In this document: positions 41,695-49,963 of the stretch, one piece after another
Numbering within the stretch: the first letter of the stretch is position 1
Layout of the letters: every line of letters begins with the position of its first letter
NCBI RefSeq assembly: GCF_003201475.1
Contig: NZ_QJJK01000013.1
Span: 62,001-126,000 of the forward strand
Length of the DNA stretch: 64,000 bases
Direction of reading: 5' to 3'
Origin: Chelatococcus asaccharovorans
GTDB lineage: Bacteria; Pseudomonadota; Alphaproteobacteria; Rhizobiales; Beijerinckiaceae
The notes under the pieces: generated by a model
Told to the model about the DNA's origin: nothing
Database searches by the model: none
What the model saw: the letters and a program-made list of their open reading frames with translations, nothing else
Position numbers and translations under genes: made by a program

Positions 41695-42957
41695 TCAAGA
41701 CCTCCGCTCCGCGCCTTGTCCGCCCGCTTGCAGGCCCATGATCTCATCGGCGAAGCGCCCCCTGCGGACGAGGTCCGCCATGATCCGCATCGGTTTGTCG
41801 ATGTGCTGGTAGAAGGCCTTGTATCCCTCGCAGAGATAGTTGAGGCCCTCCTCGCCTGTCGGCGCAGTGATGAAGCGATTGCGCGGGCATTCGCCATAAC
41901 AGGCGAAGAGCACCGGGCACCCACGGCAATATTGAGGGAGCGTGGCGTATTTCGCCTCGCCGAAGCGGCGCTGCTTCTCGGAGAGCACGAGCTCGCCAAG
42001 CGGGGTCTGGCGGACATTGCCCAGTCGGTGGTCCGGCTCCACGTAATGGTCGCAGGAATAGACGTCGCCATTGTGCTCCATGACGAGCGAGGCGCCGCAG
42101 GTTGGCGAGACGATGCAGGAATTGTACTGTCCGAGCCAGCTGCCGAGCGCGACGTCAAAGGTGACGACGAACGCCTTGCCGACGTCCCGCTTCACCCATT
42201 CGTCGAAAATCGCGATCAGAAACTTGCCGAATTGGTCGGCCTTCACCGACCTGTTCGTGACCAGATTTCCAGTTTGGGCATAAAGTGGTCGATCCGATCC
42301 CTTGGGGCCGCCCCAGCCGCGATTGGCGAGGGCAATCGTCTCGGGCGTCGCCCGTTCGACGATCGGGATGAGTTGGATATAGCGGGCGTCGAGTTCATCG
42401 CGGAAGAAGCGGTAGACGTCCAGCGGATGATTGGCATTGGCGGCGTGGACCGTGCAAAGGACGTTGGCGTCAACCTTGTGCTTCTGCAGGCAGTTCCAGC
42501 CGCGGATGACGTCATCGAAGCTGGCCTCGGCGCCTTTAGTCACGCGATAGGCGTCATGCAGGGCGCGCGGCCCGTCGATGCTGACCCCGACGAGATAGCC
42601 GTTCTGCTTGAAAAATTTGGCCCATTCGTCGTCGATCAGCGTGCCGTTGGTCTGGATCGTGTGCAGCACGCGCGTTCCCGGCGGGCGATATTTGTTCGCG
42701 AGCGCCACCGACCGGCGGAAAAAATCGATGCCGCGCAGCATCGGCTCGCCGCCCTGCCACGCGACCTCGACCTCCGGTCCGAAGGACGACGCCAGCAATT
42801 GCCTGATGTAAGCCTCCAGAACGTCGTCCCGCATCAGCGGGCTTTCGCGGGCCGGATAAAGTTGCTCCTTCGACAGAAAGAAGCAATACGCGCAGCTGAG
42901 ATTGCAGGCCGCGCCGGCGGGCTTCGTCAGAAGGTGGTATGCGGATTTTGCGGTCAT
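41695..42957 (-). CDS. Radical-SAM sulfatase-maturating enzyme (anSME type, SPASM domain)
   Basis: The enzyme converts the sulfatase active-site Cys into formylglycine using S-adenosylmethionine and Fe-S clusters. The 420 residues have the radical-SAM motif CNLSCAYCFF (18-27, CX3CX2C), the barrel segments EVEVAWQGGEPMLRGIDFFR and HTIQTNGTLIDDEWAKFF, and a C-terminal SPASM region with Cys-rich pieces (SPTCGASLVMEHNGDVYSCD, LPQYCRGCPVLFACYGECPR). It lies 60 bases upstream of the arylsulfatase, its evident substrate. The AraC-family gene at 43315 is divergent. Confidence 0.93.
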   Translation of the reverse strand: MTAKSAYHLLTKPAGAACNLSCAYCFFLSKEQLYPARESPLMRDDVLEAYIRQLLASSFGPEVEVAWQGGEPMLRGIDFFRRSVALANKYRPPGTRVLHTIQTNGTLIDDEWAKFFKQNGYLVGVSIDGPRALHDAYRVTKGAEASFDDVIRGWNCLQKHKVDANVLCTVHAANANHPLDVYRFFRDELDARYIQLIPIVERATPETIALANRGWGGPKGSDRPLYAQTGNLVTNRSVKADQFGKFLIAIFDEWVKRDVGKAFVVTFDVALGSWLGQYNSCIVSPTCGASLVMEHNGDVYSCDHYVEPDHRLGNVRQTPLGELVLSEKQRRFGEAKYATLPQYCRGCPVLFACYGECPRNRFITAPTGEEGLNYLCEGYKAFYQHIDKPMRIMADLVRRGRFADEIMGLQAGGQGAERRS

Positions 42958-43314
42958 GCGGACGGCCGCAACAGAAGACCTCGTGTCGGGGTTCGCGCCG
43001 GCTTCAAACGGATGCGCCGCAACCTCGGGTCGCGACTTGCGCCGCGTTGGCGCGGGGCGAAATCGTCCGCGCGGCGCGTTCTGTCGTCCGCAAGCGCGCC
43101 AGGCGCCGAAGTGGGTCCGGTGATCATGGCGTCATCCTCCTCAGGCGCGCCGGGCGCGCAGCACGCAGATCGAGCGTCACGGGCCGATCGAGGCCTGCGG
43201 GACGGCAGATCAATCCGATCCCGAAGTCTAAGATGAAAACGCCGGGCGCCGCTTGACATTTCGTGCCAAAATCGCAGGGAATGACGCTGGTTGAGATTTT
43301 TGGGAAAGCTAATC

Positions 43315-44322
43315 ATGCCGCAGGCCGCAGTCATTCATGCGGCGACTTTTCGCGTGGGTTCGTCTTTCGCGCTCCCCGAAGTCATTCGGTCGCTCGGTTA
43401 CAGCCCCGACACCGTATTTGCTGCGGCGGGCGTCGCCCCAGGCCTTTACCGCAACCCGGAGAACCGCATCGCAGTAGAAGACCTGGGCAGGCTTTTTGCC
43501 TGCGCTGCGGAAATTACTGGCCGCCAGGATATCGGACTGCTTGTGACCAGTTCCTTCAAGCCGGGGGGACTGGGTCTTGTCGGTCTTCTCGCCGCCGAGG
43601 GGCCCGACGTGAACACTGCCCTCAGAAATGTCGAGCGCCTCCTCCAATTCAACACCCTTGCCGGTTACCCCAGGCTTTCAGTGACCGACGGCGTCGCGAC
43701 GATGAGATTCCTCTTGAAACATTCGGATTGCGTCGGCGCCAAGTTCGTTCTGGAGGGCGCAACCGGAATCATTTTCAGATTGTTGCAGTCCCTTTGCGGC
43801 GAGGACTGGACATCCGAGGAAGTGCGCCTCACCCGGCGCGAGCCCGCGAACTCCCAGCCGTATCGCGATTTTTTCGGCGGGTCGATCCGGTTTTCGTCGA
43901 CTGAGGACAGCGTTTCTTTTTCGTCCGACTGGTTGACCAGGAATGTCCCCCGCGAAGAAAAGCGCGTCGAAGCTAGGCAGCTTCAAATCGTGCGCGCGCC
44001 ATTCTCGGAACGGATCCGTCGCCATGTGGCGGGAAGTCTCGGCCTGAATGCTCTCGACGCCCAGACGGTCGCTGACAGCCTTGGCGTCTCCCGCCGGCAG
44101 CTGTTTCGCCATTTGAGCGCGGAAGGCGCGACCTTCGACCAGATCGCCGACGAAGTGAAATTCTCCCGCGCCCGCCACCTGCTGAGATCGGGCGACGCGC
44201 CGATCGCGGAGATTGCTTTTGCGCTGGGATATTCGGACCACAGTTCGTTCACCAGGGCGTTTAGCCGTTGGTCGCGCATGTCGCCGGCCGAATGGCGGCG
44301 ACGATCGCGAGAGAATCCGTAG
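43315..44322 (+). CDS. AraC-family transcriptional regulator
   Basis: The 335-residue regulator has an N-terminal arabinose-binding-type ligand domain (FALPEVIRSLGYSPDTVFAA, RQDIGLLVTSSFKPGGLGLV) and a C-terminal double helix-turn-helix (TVADSLGVSRRQLFRHLSAE, EIAFALGYSDHSSFTRAFSR). A TTG start at 43291 is possible, but GGGAAAG fits the ATG at 43315. It is divergent from the sulfatase/maturase genes, with about 357 bases between, and probably controls them. Confidence 0.9.
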   Translation: MPQAAVIHAATFRVGSSFALPEVIRSLGYSPDTVFAAAGVAPGLYRNPENRIAVEDLGRLFACAAEITGRQDIGLLVTSSFKPGGLGLVGLLAAEGPDVNTALRNVERLLQFNTLAGYPRLSVTDGVATMRFLLKHSDCVGAKFVLEGATGIIFRLLQSLCGEDWTSEEVRLTRREPANSQPYRDFFGGSIRFSSTEDSVSFSSDWLTRNVPREEKRVEARQLQIVRAPFSERIRRHVAGSLGLNALDAQTVADSLGVSRRQLFRHLSAEGATFDQIADEVKFSRARHLLRSGDAPIAEIAFALGYSDHSSFTRAFSRWSRMSPAEWRRRSRENP

Positions 44323-44444
44323 CATGACGCCGTGTGACGCCTTTGATGTGGCCACTGAAGGCGACCATCGGCGGCCCGGCCAAGCCTCGGCATCACGCGA
44401 AAAGGCGCTGGCTGCGCGGCTACCAACCGCGCGCGGGCAAAACC

Positions 44445-44590
44445 GACCGTGTCGCGCAAGTGCCCGATATGGCCGACGCCGTGATCGCCGGCATCGCAGC
44501 GGCGCATGAACTCATCGTTGTCACCTGCAACGCAAAGCATTTCCTGCCATTCGGTATCGCCGTGTTGTCGCCTGACGCGGCTGCCGCGCA
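44445..44590 (+). pseudogene. C-terminal relic of a VapC-like PIN-domain toxin
   Basis: The piece MADAVIAGIAAAHELIVVTC followed by NAKHFLPFGIAVLSP matches the last third of VapC/PIN toxins (D-A-x-IA-A-A-x-L-x-VT-N-x-HF). The N-terminal catalytic part and the antitoxin gene are absent, so this is a relic. Confidence 0.55.
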
Positions 44591-44649
44591 AGGAGACCCG
44601 GCATTCGGAGCGAGGACAATCCGGTCGAGGGTGTGACCAAAGGCCTTCC

Positions 44650-44830
44650 CAAACCGCGGGATCGTGACGCGCACCATGCGGCGCTACCCTATGATAAGGT
44701 GTCAGCGTTCATCCACGCCATGCGCGCCTCCGACAGCGGCTTATCAGCCAGGCTCGCGTTCGAGTTTTGATTCTGACCGCGCCCCGCACCAGTGAGGTCT
44801 GCGATCTCGCCCTTCCCCCCATGAACGCTT
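44650..44830 (+). pseudogene. Relic of a P4-type tyrosine integrase
   Basis: HHAALPYDKVSAFIHAMRAS and, one frame later, VLILTAPRTSEVCDLALPP match the start of the catalytic domain of P4-like integrases (HHAALPYxxVPAFM..., LEFLILTAxRTGEV). Frameshift and loss of the Arg-His-Tyr core show decay. It suggests that an integrative element once occupied this place. I found no tRNA next to it. Confidence 0.55.
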
Positions 44831-45218
44831 GCATGTCGCCGACGAAGGGAGCCGCCAGCAGCACGGCATCGGCGGGAGTACGCCTGTCGATCGAACGATC
44901 AACGGGCACTCTCCGGCTGGACGCACTTCGTACAGAACGGCGATCGAGAGAAGCGACCGACCCAACGAGTTCCTCGCGCTGCCCTTCGCTGCCGCGGTTC
45001 GATCGCGCAGCAAATCCCGAAATACGGAATATTAGATCCAAAAAACGAGGTTTTCAACACTAGGCCGCCGCGATCCAACTTGACAAGATAAAGGTCGCCC
45101 CCTACTGATTCATGTTAATGGAGATTTAATCCCGCATAACGGGATTGCGACTTGCCTAAAGATGTACTTGCCGCATCAGGCTGCCAGATGCGGATAAACA
45201 TGCGGCGGAGGGAGTTGC
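44831..45218 (+). promoter_or_regulatory. Leader of the Liv-type operon
   Basis: There is no gene here. TTGACA (45080-45085) with a 17-base spacer and TACTGA (45103-45108) is a candidate promoter. A dyad CCGCAT/ATGCGG (about 45173-45196) lies in the leader, and a GAAATACGGAATATT element (about 45018-45032) resembles part of the IclR-region dyad at 54045-54067. Confidence 0.35.
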
Positions 45219-46091
45219 ATGCTAGGTCAAGTCGTTGCGAGCGGACTTGCGATGGGAGCGATCTACGCTCTTGTGGCTCTTGGATACGCCTTCGTATGGC
45301 GAACGATGAACATCGTAAATTTCGCGGCAGGCGAATTCCTGACATTCGCCGCGTTTATCTTCGTCGCCACGTTCGTGAACCGGCTCGGACTGCCTTTCTA
45401 TCTTGCGGCGATTTTTGCCTGCGTCGCAATGGCCTCCCTGGGCGCGGCGTTTTCTCGCATCGTTTTCGCGCGGCTGCAGAAAGAGCGCACCATCGTCGCT
45501 ATCATCGCAACCGTCGGCTTTGGCCTATTTCTGAAGGAGATGGCCCGCATCATCTACGGTCCACAGCCGCTTCTCAACACCGGCCCCTTCGGCTTCGAAA
45601 CAATCAATGTCGGCGGAATCAGCGTGACGAAGCAGCAGCTTCTCGTCTTCGCGGTCGTCATCGTCGTCATGGTGCTGCAATACCTGGTGCTGCGTTACAC
45701 GATGATCGGCAAAGTCATGCGCGCCGTGGCGCAAGATCGGGAGACCGCGCAGTTGATGGGCATTCCGGTCAATGCCGTGCTGGCTGGTACATTCGCCTAT
45801 GCCAGCGTGTTGTCGGCTATCGGCGGCATTCTTCTCGCCCCGATGTTCTTCGTCACCACTGAACTCGGTACGCTTGTCGGGCTCAAGGGCTTCGTCGCCA
45901 TGATCATCGGCGGCTTCGGAAGCATTCCGGGGGCGATCATCGGCGGTCTTATTCTGGGACTTGGCGAGAACCTTGCCGCGTTCTCGATCTCGGCGCCCTA
46001 CAAGGATGCGATCGCCTTCGTTCTGCTGCTCGTCTTCCTGCTGGTACGGCCAAAGGGCCTTATTCCGGAAGCCTCCGCCGACCGCGCGTGA
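45219..46091 (+). CDS. Branched-chain-type ABC importer permease (LivH type)
   Basis: This 290-residue inner-membrane protein has about eight helices. LivH features are VASGLAMGAIYALVALGYAF, MNIVNFAAGEFLTFAAF and GIPVNAVLAGTFAYASVLSA, with the conserved IIGGFGSIPGAIIGGLILGL near the C terminus. GGAGGGAG lies just before the ATG. It is the first gene of a HAAT-family importer operon; such importers carry amino acids but also amides, urea, and carboxylates or aromatic acids. Confidence 0.92.
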   Translation: MLGQVVASGLAMGAIYALVALGYAFVWRTMNIVNFAAGEFLTFAAFIFVATFVNRLGLPFYLAAIFACVAMASLGAAFSRIVFARLQKERTIVAIIATVGFGLFLKEMARIIYGPQPLLNTGPFGFETINVGGISVTKQQLLVFAVVIVVMVLQYLVLRYTMIGKVMRAVAQDRETAQLMGIPVNAVLAGTFAYASVLSAIGGILLAPMFFVTTELGTLVGLKGFVAMIIGGFGSIPGAIIGGLILGLGENLAAFSISAPYKDAIAFVLLLVFLLVRPKGLIPEASADRA

Positions 46092-46104
46092 GAAAGAGCC
46101 CCAA

Positions 46105-48003
46105 ATGAAGATCTCGATGCGCAACCGCAAGATCATCCTGGCAGCAATTCTTGTCGCGTTCTTGCTTCCGCCCTTTCTCGGCGTGAACGGATACGCACTT
46201 CAGGTTCTCGACATGGCCTTCATCTACGCCATAGCCGCGCTGGGTGTCACCATCGCCACCGGCATCACCGGTATGGTCGTCCTGGGACAGGCCGCTTTCA
46301 TGGGTCTTGGCGCCTACACTTCCGGTCTCATCATGACCGGCACCTCTCTGCCCTGGTGGCTTGCACTGCCGATCGCGATCGTCGTCACCGGGCTCATCGG
46401 CGCCGGGCTCGGCCTGATCAGCACCCGCATCAAAGAGCACTATCTCGCCATCACCACACTCGGTCTCAACGAGATCTTCCGCCTCATCGTTTTGAACGAA
46501 TCCTGGCTCACCGGCGGTCCGTTCGGTCTGCGCGACATTCCGACGCTTCAGATACCGGTCATGGGCGGCGGACTGGCGCAGCAGCATTATATTCCGCTCT
46601 TCGTTCTGACCGTGCTTGTCTACGCGCTGGCACTGCGAATCTACAAGACGTCGTTCGGCCGGCAGATGCGCGCGATTCGAGACGACGATCTGGCGGCAGA
46701 ATCCATGGGGGTGAACTCGCGTGCCGTTCGCGTCATGGCGTTCGCCTTGTGCAGCATCTTCGGTGCTCTGGCCGGCGGCGTCTTCGTGCTCACCTTCGGC
46801 TTCATCTCGCCGAATAACTTCCTGGTTTTCGAGAGCATCAAGATGCTGCTGATGGTCGTCGTCGGCGGGCTTGGGTCGATCGGCGGGACCTTCCTGGGCG
46901 CGCTGGTCGTCGTCGGTCTCCCGGAAGTCCTGCGCGAGTTCCAGACCTACTATCTGGCCATATTCGGCATCACGGTCGTTATCATCCTCCTCACTGTTCC
47001 GAGGGGACTGGGCATCATCGCGGACTGGCTTCTCGCCCCCTGGCTGCCTGGCGAAGAAGGCAACGCGCTGGCGCAAGCGAAAGCGGAAGATATGTCCAAT
47101 GCGGCGACGATCGAAGAAGAGGACGAACGCGCCACGGCCGTCGCGGTACGCCTCAGGAGCGAGCGTGAACAGGCAGTGGTGAACGCGCCGAAAGCAACTG
47201 GCGACGTGCTTCTCAAGGTCGAAAACGTCTCGAAATCATTCGGCGGCATCCGGGCCCTCAAGGATGTCCGCTTCGACATTCGTCGTGGCGAAATTCTCGG
47301 GCTGATCGGGCCCAACGGCTCTGGCAAATCGACGATGATCAACGCTTGCTCGGGGATCGTCAGAGTGACTGCGGGCAAGATCTTGCTGGACGGAAAGGTG
47401 ATCTCGCATCTCCCGGCATGGGACGTCCACGCGGCTGGCGTATCGCGCATCTTCCAGAACGTCCGCGTCTGGAACTCGATGACGGTTCTCGAAAACGTCA
47501 TGGTCTGTCACGCCGCGACCCGCGACACGCACGTCATCACAGGTGCCATAGGAACGGCCAAGGCCCGCGCGGACGAGGATATGGCGCGGGAGGACGCCCT
47601 GAAGGCGCTGGACCTGATGGGCATCCGCCATCTCGCCAACCGCCGCGCCAGCGATCTGTCCTTCGGCCAGAGCCGCCTCGTGGAACTTGCCCGCTCCATC
47701 GTGAACAAACCAAAGCTGCTGCTGCTCGACGAGCCCGGCGCCGGTTTGCGCGGCGGGCTGATCATGGAGCTGGCGGAAATTCTGAAGCAGCTACGCAATC
47801 AAGGCATGACCATTCTCGTGGTTGAGCATCGCGTCAAGCTGGTGGTCAGCATGTGCGACCGCATCGTGGTGCTGAATCTCGGCGACAAGATCGCAGAAGG
47901 CTCCGCCCAAAGCGTCGCCCGCGATCCAGTGGTCGTCGACGCCTATCTGGGAGGAAAGGTCGAACGCAAGCGTCGGCTCAAGGCAATCGAAACGACGACC
48001 TGA
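46105..48003 (+). CDS. Fused LivM permease - LivG ATPase
   Basis: A single 632-residue protein. The LivM part (about 1-325) has the helices ALQVLDMAFIYAIAALGVTI and VVLGQAAFMGLGAYTSGLIM and the tail VVGGLGSIGGTFLGALVVVG. A charged linker (about 330-365) leads to the LivG ATPase with Walker A GLIGPNGSGKST (about residue 402), signature DLSFGQSRLVELARS (LSFGQ rather than LSGGQ) and Walker B LLLLDEPGAG. The start at 46105 is preceded by AGAAAGAG. Liv permeases and ATPases are usually separate, so this is a gene fusion. Confidence 0.92.
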   Translation: MKISMRNRKIILAAILVAFLLPPFLGVNGYALQVLDMAFIYAIAALGVTIATGITGMVVLGQAAFMGLGAYTSGLIMTGTSLPWWLALPIAIVVTGLIGAGLGLISTRIKEHYLAITTLGLNEIFRLIVLNESWLTGGPFGLRDIPTLQIPVMGGGLAQQHYIPLFVLTVLVYALALRIYKTSFGRQMRAIRDDDLAAESMGVNSRAVRVMAFALCSIFGALAGGVFVLTFGFISPNNFLVFESIKMLLMVVVGGLGSIGGTFLGALVVVGLPEVLREFQTYYLAIFGITVVIILLTVPRGLGIIADWLLAPWLPGEEGNALAQAKAEDMSNAATIEEEDERATAVAVRLRSEREQAVVNAPKATGDVLLKVENVSKSFGGIRALKDVRFDIRRGEILGLIGPNGSGKSTMINACSGIVRVTAGKILLDGKVISHLPAWDVHAAGVSRIFQNVRVWNSMTVLENVMVCHAATRDTHVITGAIGTAKARADEDMAREDALKALDLMGIRHLANRRASDLSFGQSRLVELARSIVNKPKLLLLDEPGAGLRGGLIMELAEILKQLRNQGMTILVVEHRVKLVVSMCDRIVVLNLGDKIAEGSAQSVARDPVVVDAYLGGKVERKRRLKAIETTT

Positions 48004-48056
48004 GTCGCGTCGTTTCAGCTCAATAACAGCCAACGTCATGGGAGGAGAAATTGACA

Positions 48057-49181
48057 ATGAATGGCAAGATCAAGGCTGCACTTCTGGCAGGGGTCCTTGC
48101 GGTGGGAAGCGTTGCGACCGCATCCGCCGACGAGATCAAGCTCGGCGCGTCCGCGCCGCTGACAGGCCCGCGCGCATTGCTTGGCAAGTACTTCAAGGAA
48201 GGCGTCGACATGGCGGTCGAGGAGATCAACGCCAACGGCGGTGTCCTCGGCAAGAAGCTGTCGATTGCATATGAGGATGACCAGGCCGACAATCCCAATG
48301 CAGCCATCACCTCGATGTCCAAACTCATGGAAGTGGCCAAGGTGCCGATCGTTCTCGGACCCCACTTCTCCGTTGCACAGCTTGCGACCATGAAGAACTA
48401 TTGCAACGGCTCGCTGATCTCGATCACCGGCGCCAGCGGTGTTCCGGTCACGGACCAGGGCTGTAACTACGTCATCCGCATCCGCGGCAACGACAACCTG
48501 CAAGCCAAGGCGGTGGTTGCCTACGCGCTCGACCACCTGAAGGTGAGCAAGATCGGGATCATTTCGATCAATGATGACTTCGGCAAGGGCGGCGCGGAGC
48601 GCGTTGTGGCGGCTCTCAAGGAAAAGGGCCTTTCGCCGGTCGCTAACGAGACTCACAACGCCGGCGACGCCGATTTCTCAGCTCAACTGTCAAGTCTGCA
48701 GAAGGCAGGTGCCGAACTCGTCGTCATGTGGACGCATGACAACGAATCCGCGCTGATCGTCCGCCAGACCCGTCAGTTCGGCTTGCCGTTCAAGTTCGCG
48801 GGCAGCACTTCGCTCAGCCAGCCCGTCTTCATCGAGCTTGCCGGCCCGACCGCGGAGGGCGTTGTGAGCGCGACAGACTTCCTGCCGGCCAACCCCGACC
48901 CGAACGTCAAGGCGTTCGTCGAGAAGTTCCATAAGAAATACGGCGAGATGCCGGAACTCTACGCCGCGACCTACTACGACGGCGCCATCCTCGCCGCCAA
49001 AGCGATCAACGACGCAGGTACCACGGACGCCGTCAAGGTGCGCGAGGCGTTCGCCAAGATGGATACGCAAGGGGTTCTTGGCCACTACAAGTGCGAAGCC
49101 AACGGCGATTGCAATCATCAGACCAACATTGTCGAGATCAAGAACGGCCAACCCTCGTTGCTGACGGTCGTCAAATTCTAA
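48057..49181 (+). CDS. Periplasmic binding protein, LivK/HAAT type
   Basis: A 374-residue type-1 periplasmic binding protein. It has a Sec signal peptide (IKAALLAGVLAVGSVATASA). The mature start EIKLGASAPLTGPRALLGKY, then EEINANGGVLGKKLSIAYED and INDDFGKGGAERVVAALKEK are typical. The ATG at 48057 is nine bases from GGAGGAG; a TTG at 48051 is too close. It is encoded inside its importer operon. Ligand unknown; the downstream enzymes suggest a non-amino-acid substrate. Confidence 0.92.
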   Translation: MNGKIKAALLAGVLAVGSVATASADEIKLGASAPLTGPRALLGKYFKEGVDMAVEEINANGGVLGKKLSIAYEDDQADNPNAAITSMSKLMEVAKVPIVLGPHFSVAQLATMKNYCNGSLISITGASGVPVTDQGCNYVIRIRGNDNLQAKAVVAYALDHLKVSKIGIISINDDFGKGGAERVVAALKEKGLSPVANETHNAGDADFSAQLSSLQKAGAELVVMWTHDNESALIVRQTRQFGLPFKFAGSTSLSQPVFIELAGPTAEGVVSATDFLPANPDPNVKAFVEKFHKKYGEMPELYAATYYDGAILAAKAINDAGTTDAVKVREAFAKMDTQGVLGHYKCEANGDCNHQTNIVEIKNGQPSLLTVVKF

Positions 49182-49190
49182 GGAACAGAC

Positions 49191-49943
49191 ATGCTGTCAG
49201 TCCCGGAAAACTCGCCGGCGGGAGCCGGCGAGTTCATACTCAAGCTGAGCAACGTCGATTCCTACTACGGTAAGGCCCAGATTCTCTTCGATCTGTCGCT
49301 GGAGGTGAAAGAGCGGGAGGTCGTGGCCGTCATCGGCGCCAACGGCGCCGGCAAGTCGACCACGCTCAACGTCATCATCGGGCGGGTGAAGCCTGCTGCC
49401 GGAAGCGTCACACTCGATGGTGAATCGATTGGTGGTGACGGGATACAGGCGATCGTCAAGAAAGGCATCACCTGCGTCCCGCAGCGTCGCCGCATCTTCC
49501 CGACGATGACAGTACGTGAAAATCTGGAAGTCGGCTCCTACATCCGACGCCACGATAAGGCCGGAACGCGTCGGGTGATGGAAGAGGTTCTGAGCCTTTT
49601 TCCGGTCTTGGCGAAGAAGGCGAATTCGCTGGGCGGCCTCCTGTCCGGAGGCGAACAGCAGATGCTGGCGATCGGGCGCGGTCTGATGGCGCGGCCGCGT
49701 GTGCTTCTCCTTGACGAGCCCTCCATGGGCCTGTCGCCGAAACTCACCACGGAAATGTTCGAGGACATCCGTCGCATCGCCGATATGGGACGTACTGTGC
49801 TGATCGTCGAGCAGAACGCCTACGCAGCGCTTTCCGTCGCCGACCAGGGATATGTCCTCGAAAATGGCCGGGTCGCGCTTTCGGGCGATGCGGACGACCT
49901 GATCGAGAACGATTACGTGCGCCAAACCTATCTCGGCGCATAA
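49191..49943 (+). CDS. ABC importer ATPase (LivF type)
   Basis: This 250-residue ATPase pairs with the LivG domain of the fusion. Walker A is GANGAGKST, the signature LLSGGEQQMLAIGRGLMARP and Walker B VLLLDEPSMGLSP. The N terminus is about 15 residues longer than usual. It starts 9 bases after the binding-protein stop. Confidence 0.93.
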   Translation: MLSVPENSPAGAGEFILKLSNVDSYYGKAQILFDLSLEVKEREVVAVIGANGAGKSTTLNVIIGRVKPAAGSVTLDGESIGGDGIQAIVKKGITCVPQRRRIFPTMTVRENLEVGSYIRRHDKAGTRRVMEEVLSLFPVLAKKANSLGGLLSGGEQQMLAIGRGLMARPRVLLLDEPSMGLSPKLTTEMFEDIRRIADMGRTVLIVEQNAYAALSVADQGYVLENGRVALSGDADDLIENDYVRQTYLGA

Positions 49944-49963
49944 CGAAAGCGGCAGGCAGTCCA

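Noticed and set aside
39374-43236. Long plus-strand frames opposite the sulfatase and maturase
   Set aside because: Shadow frames of two genes with complete catalytic motifs on the minus strand.
45000-45218. tRNA gene as integration site beside the integrase relic
   Set aside because: No cloverleaf or TTCGA-type T-loop arrangement could be found between 44830 and 45218.
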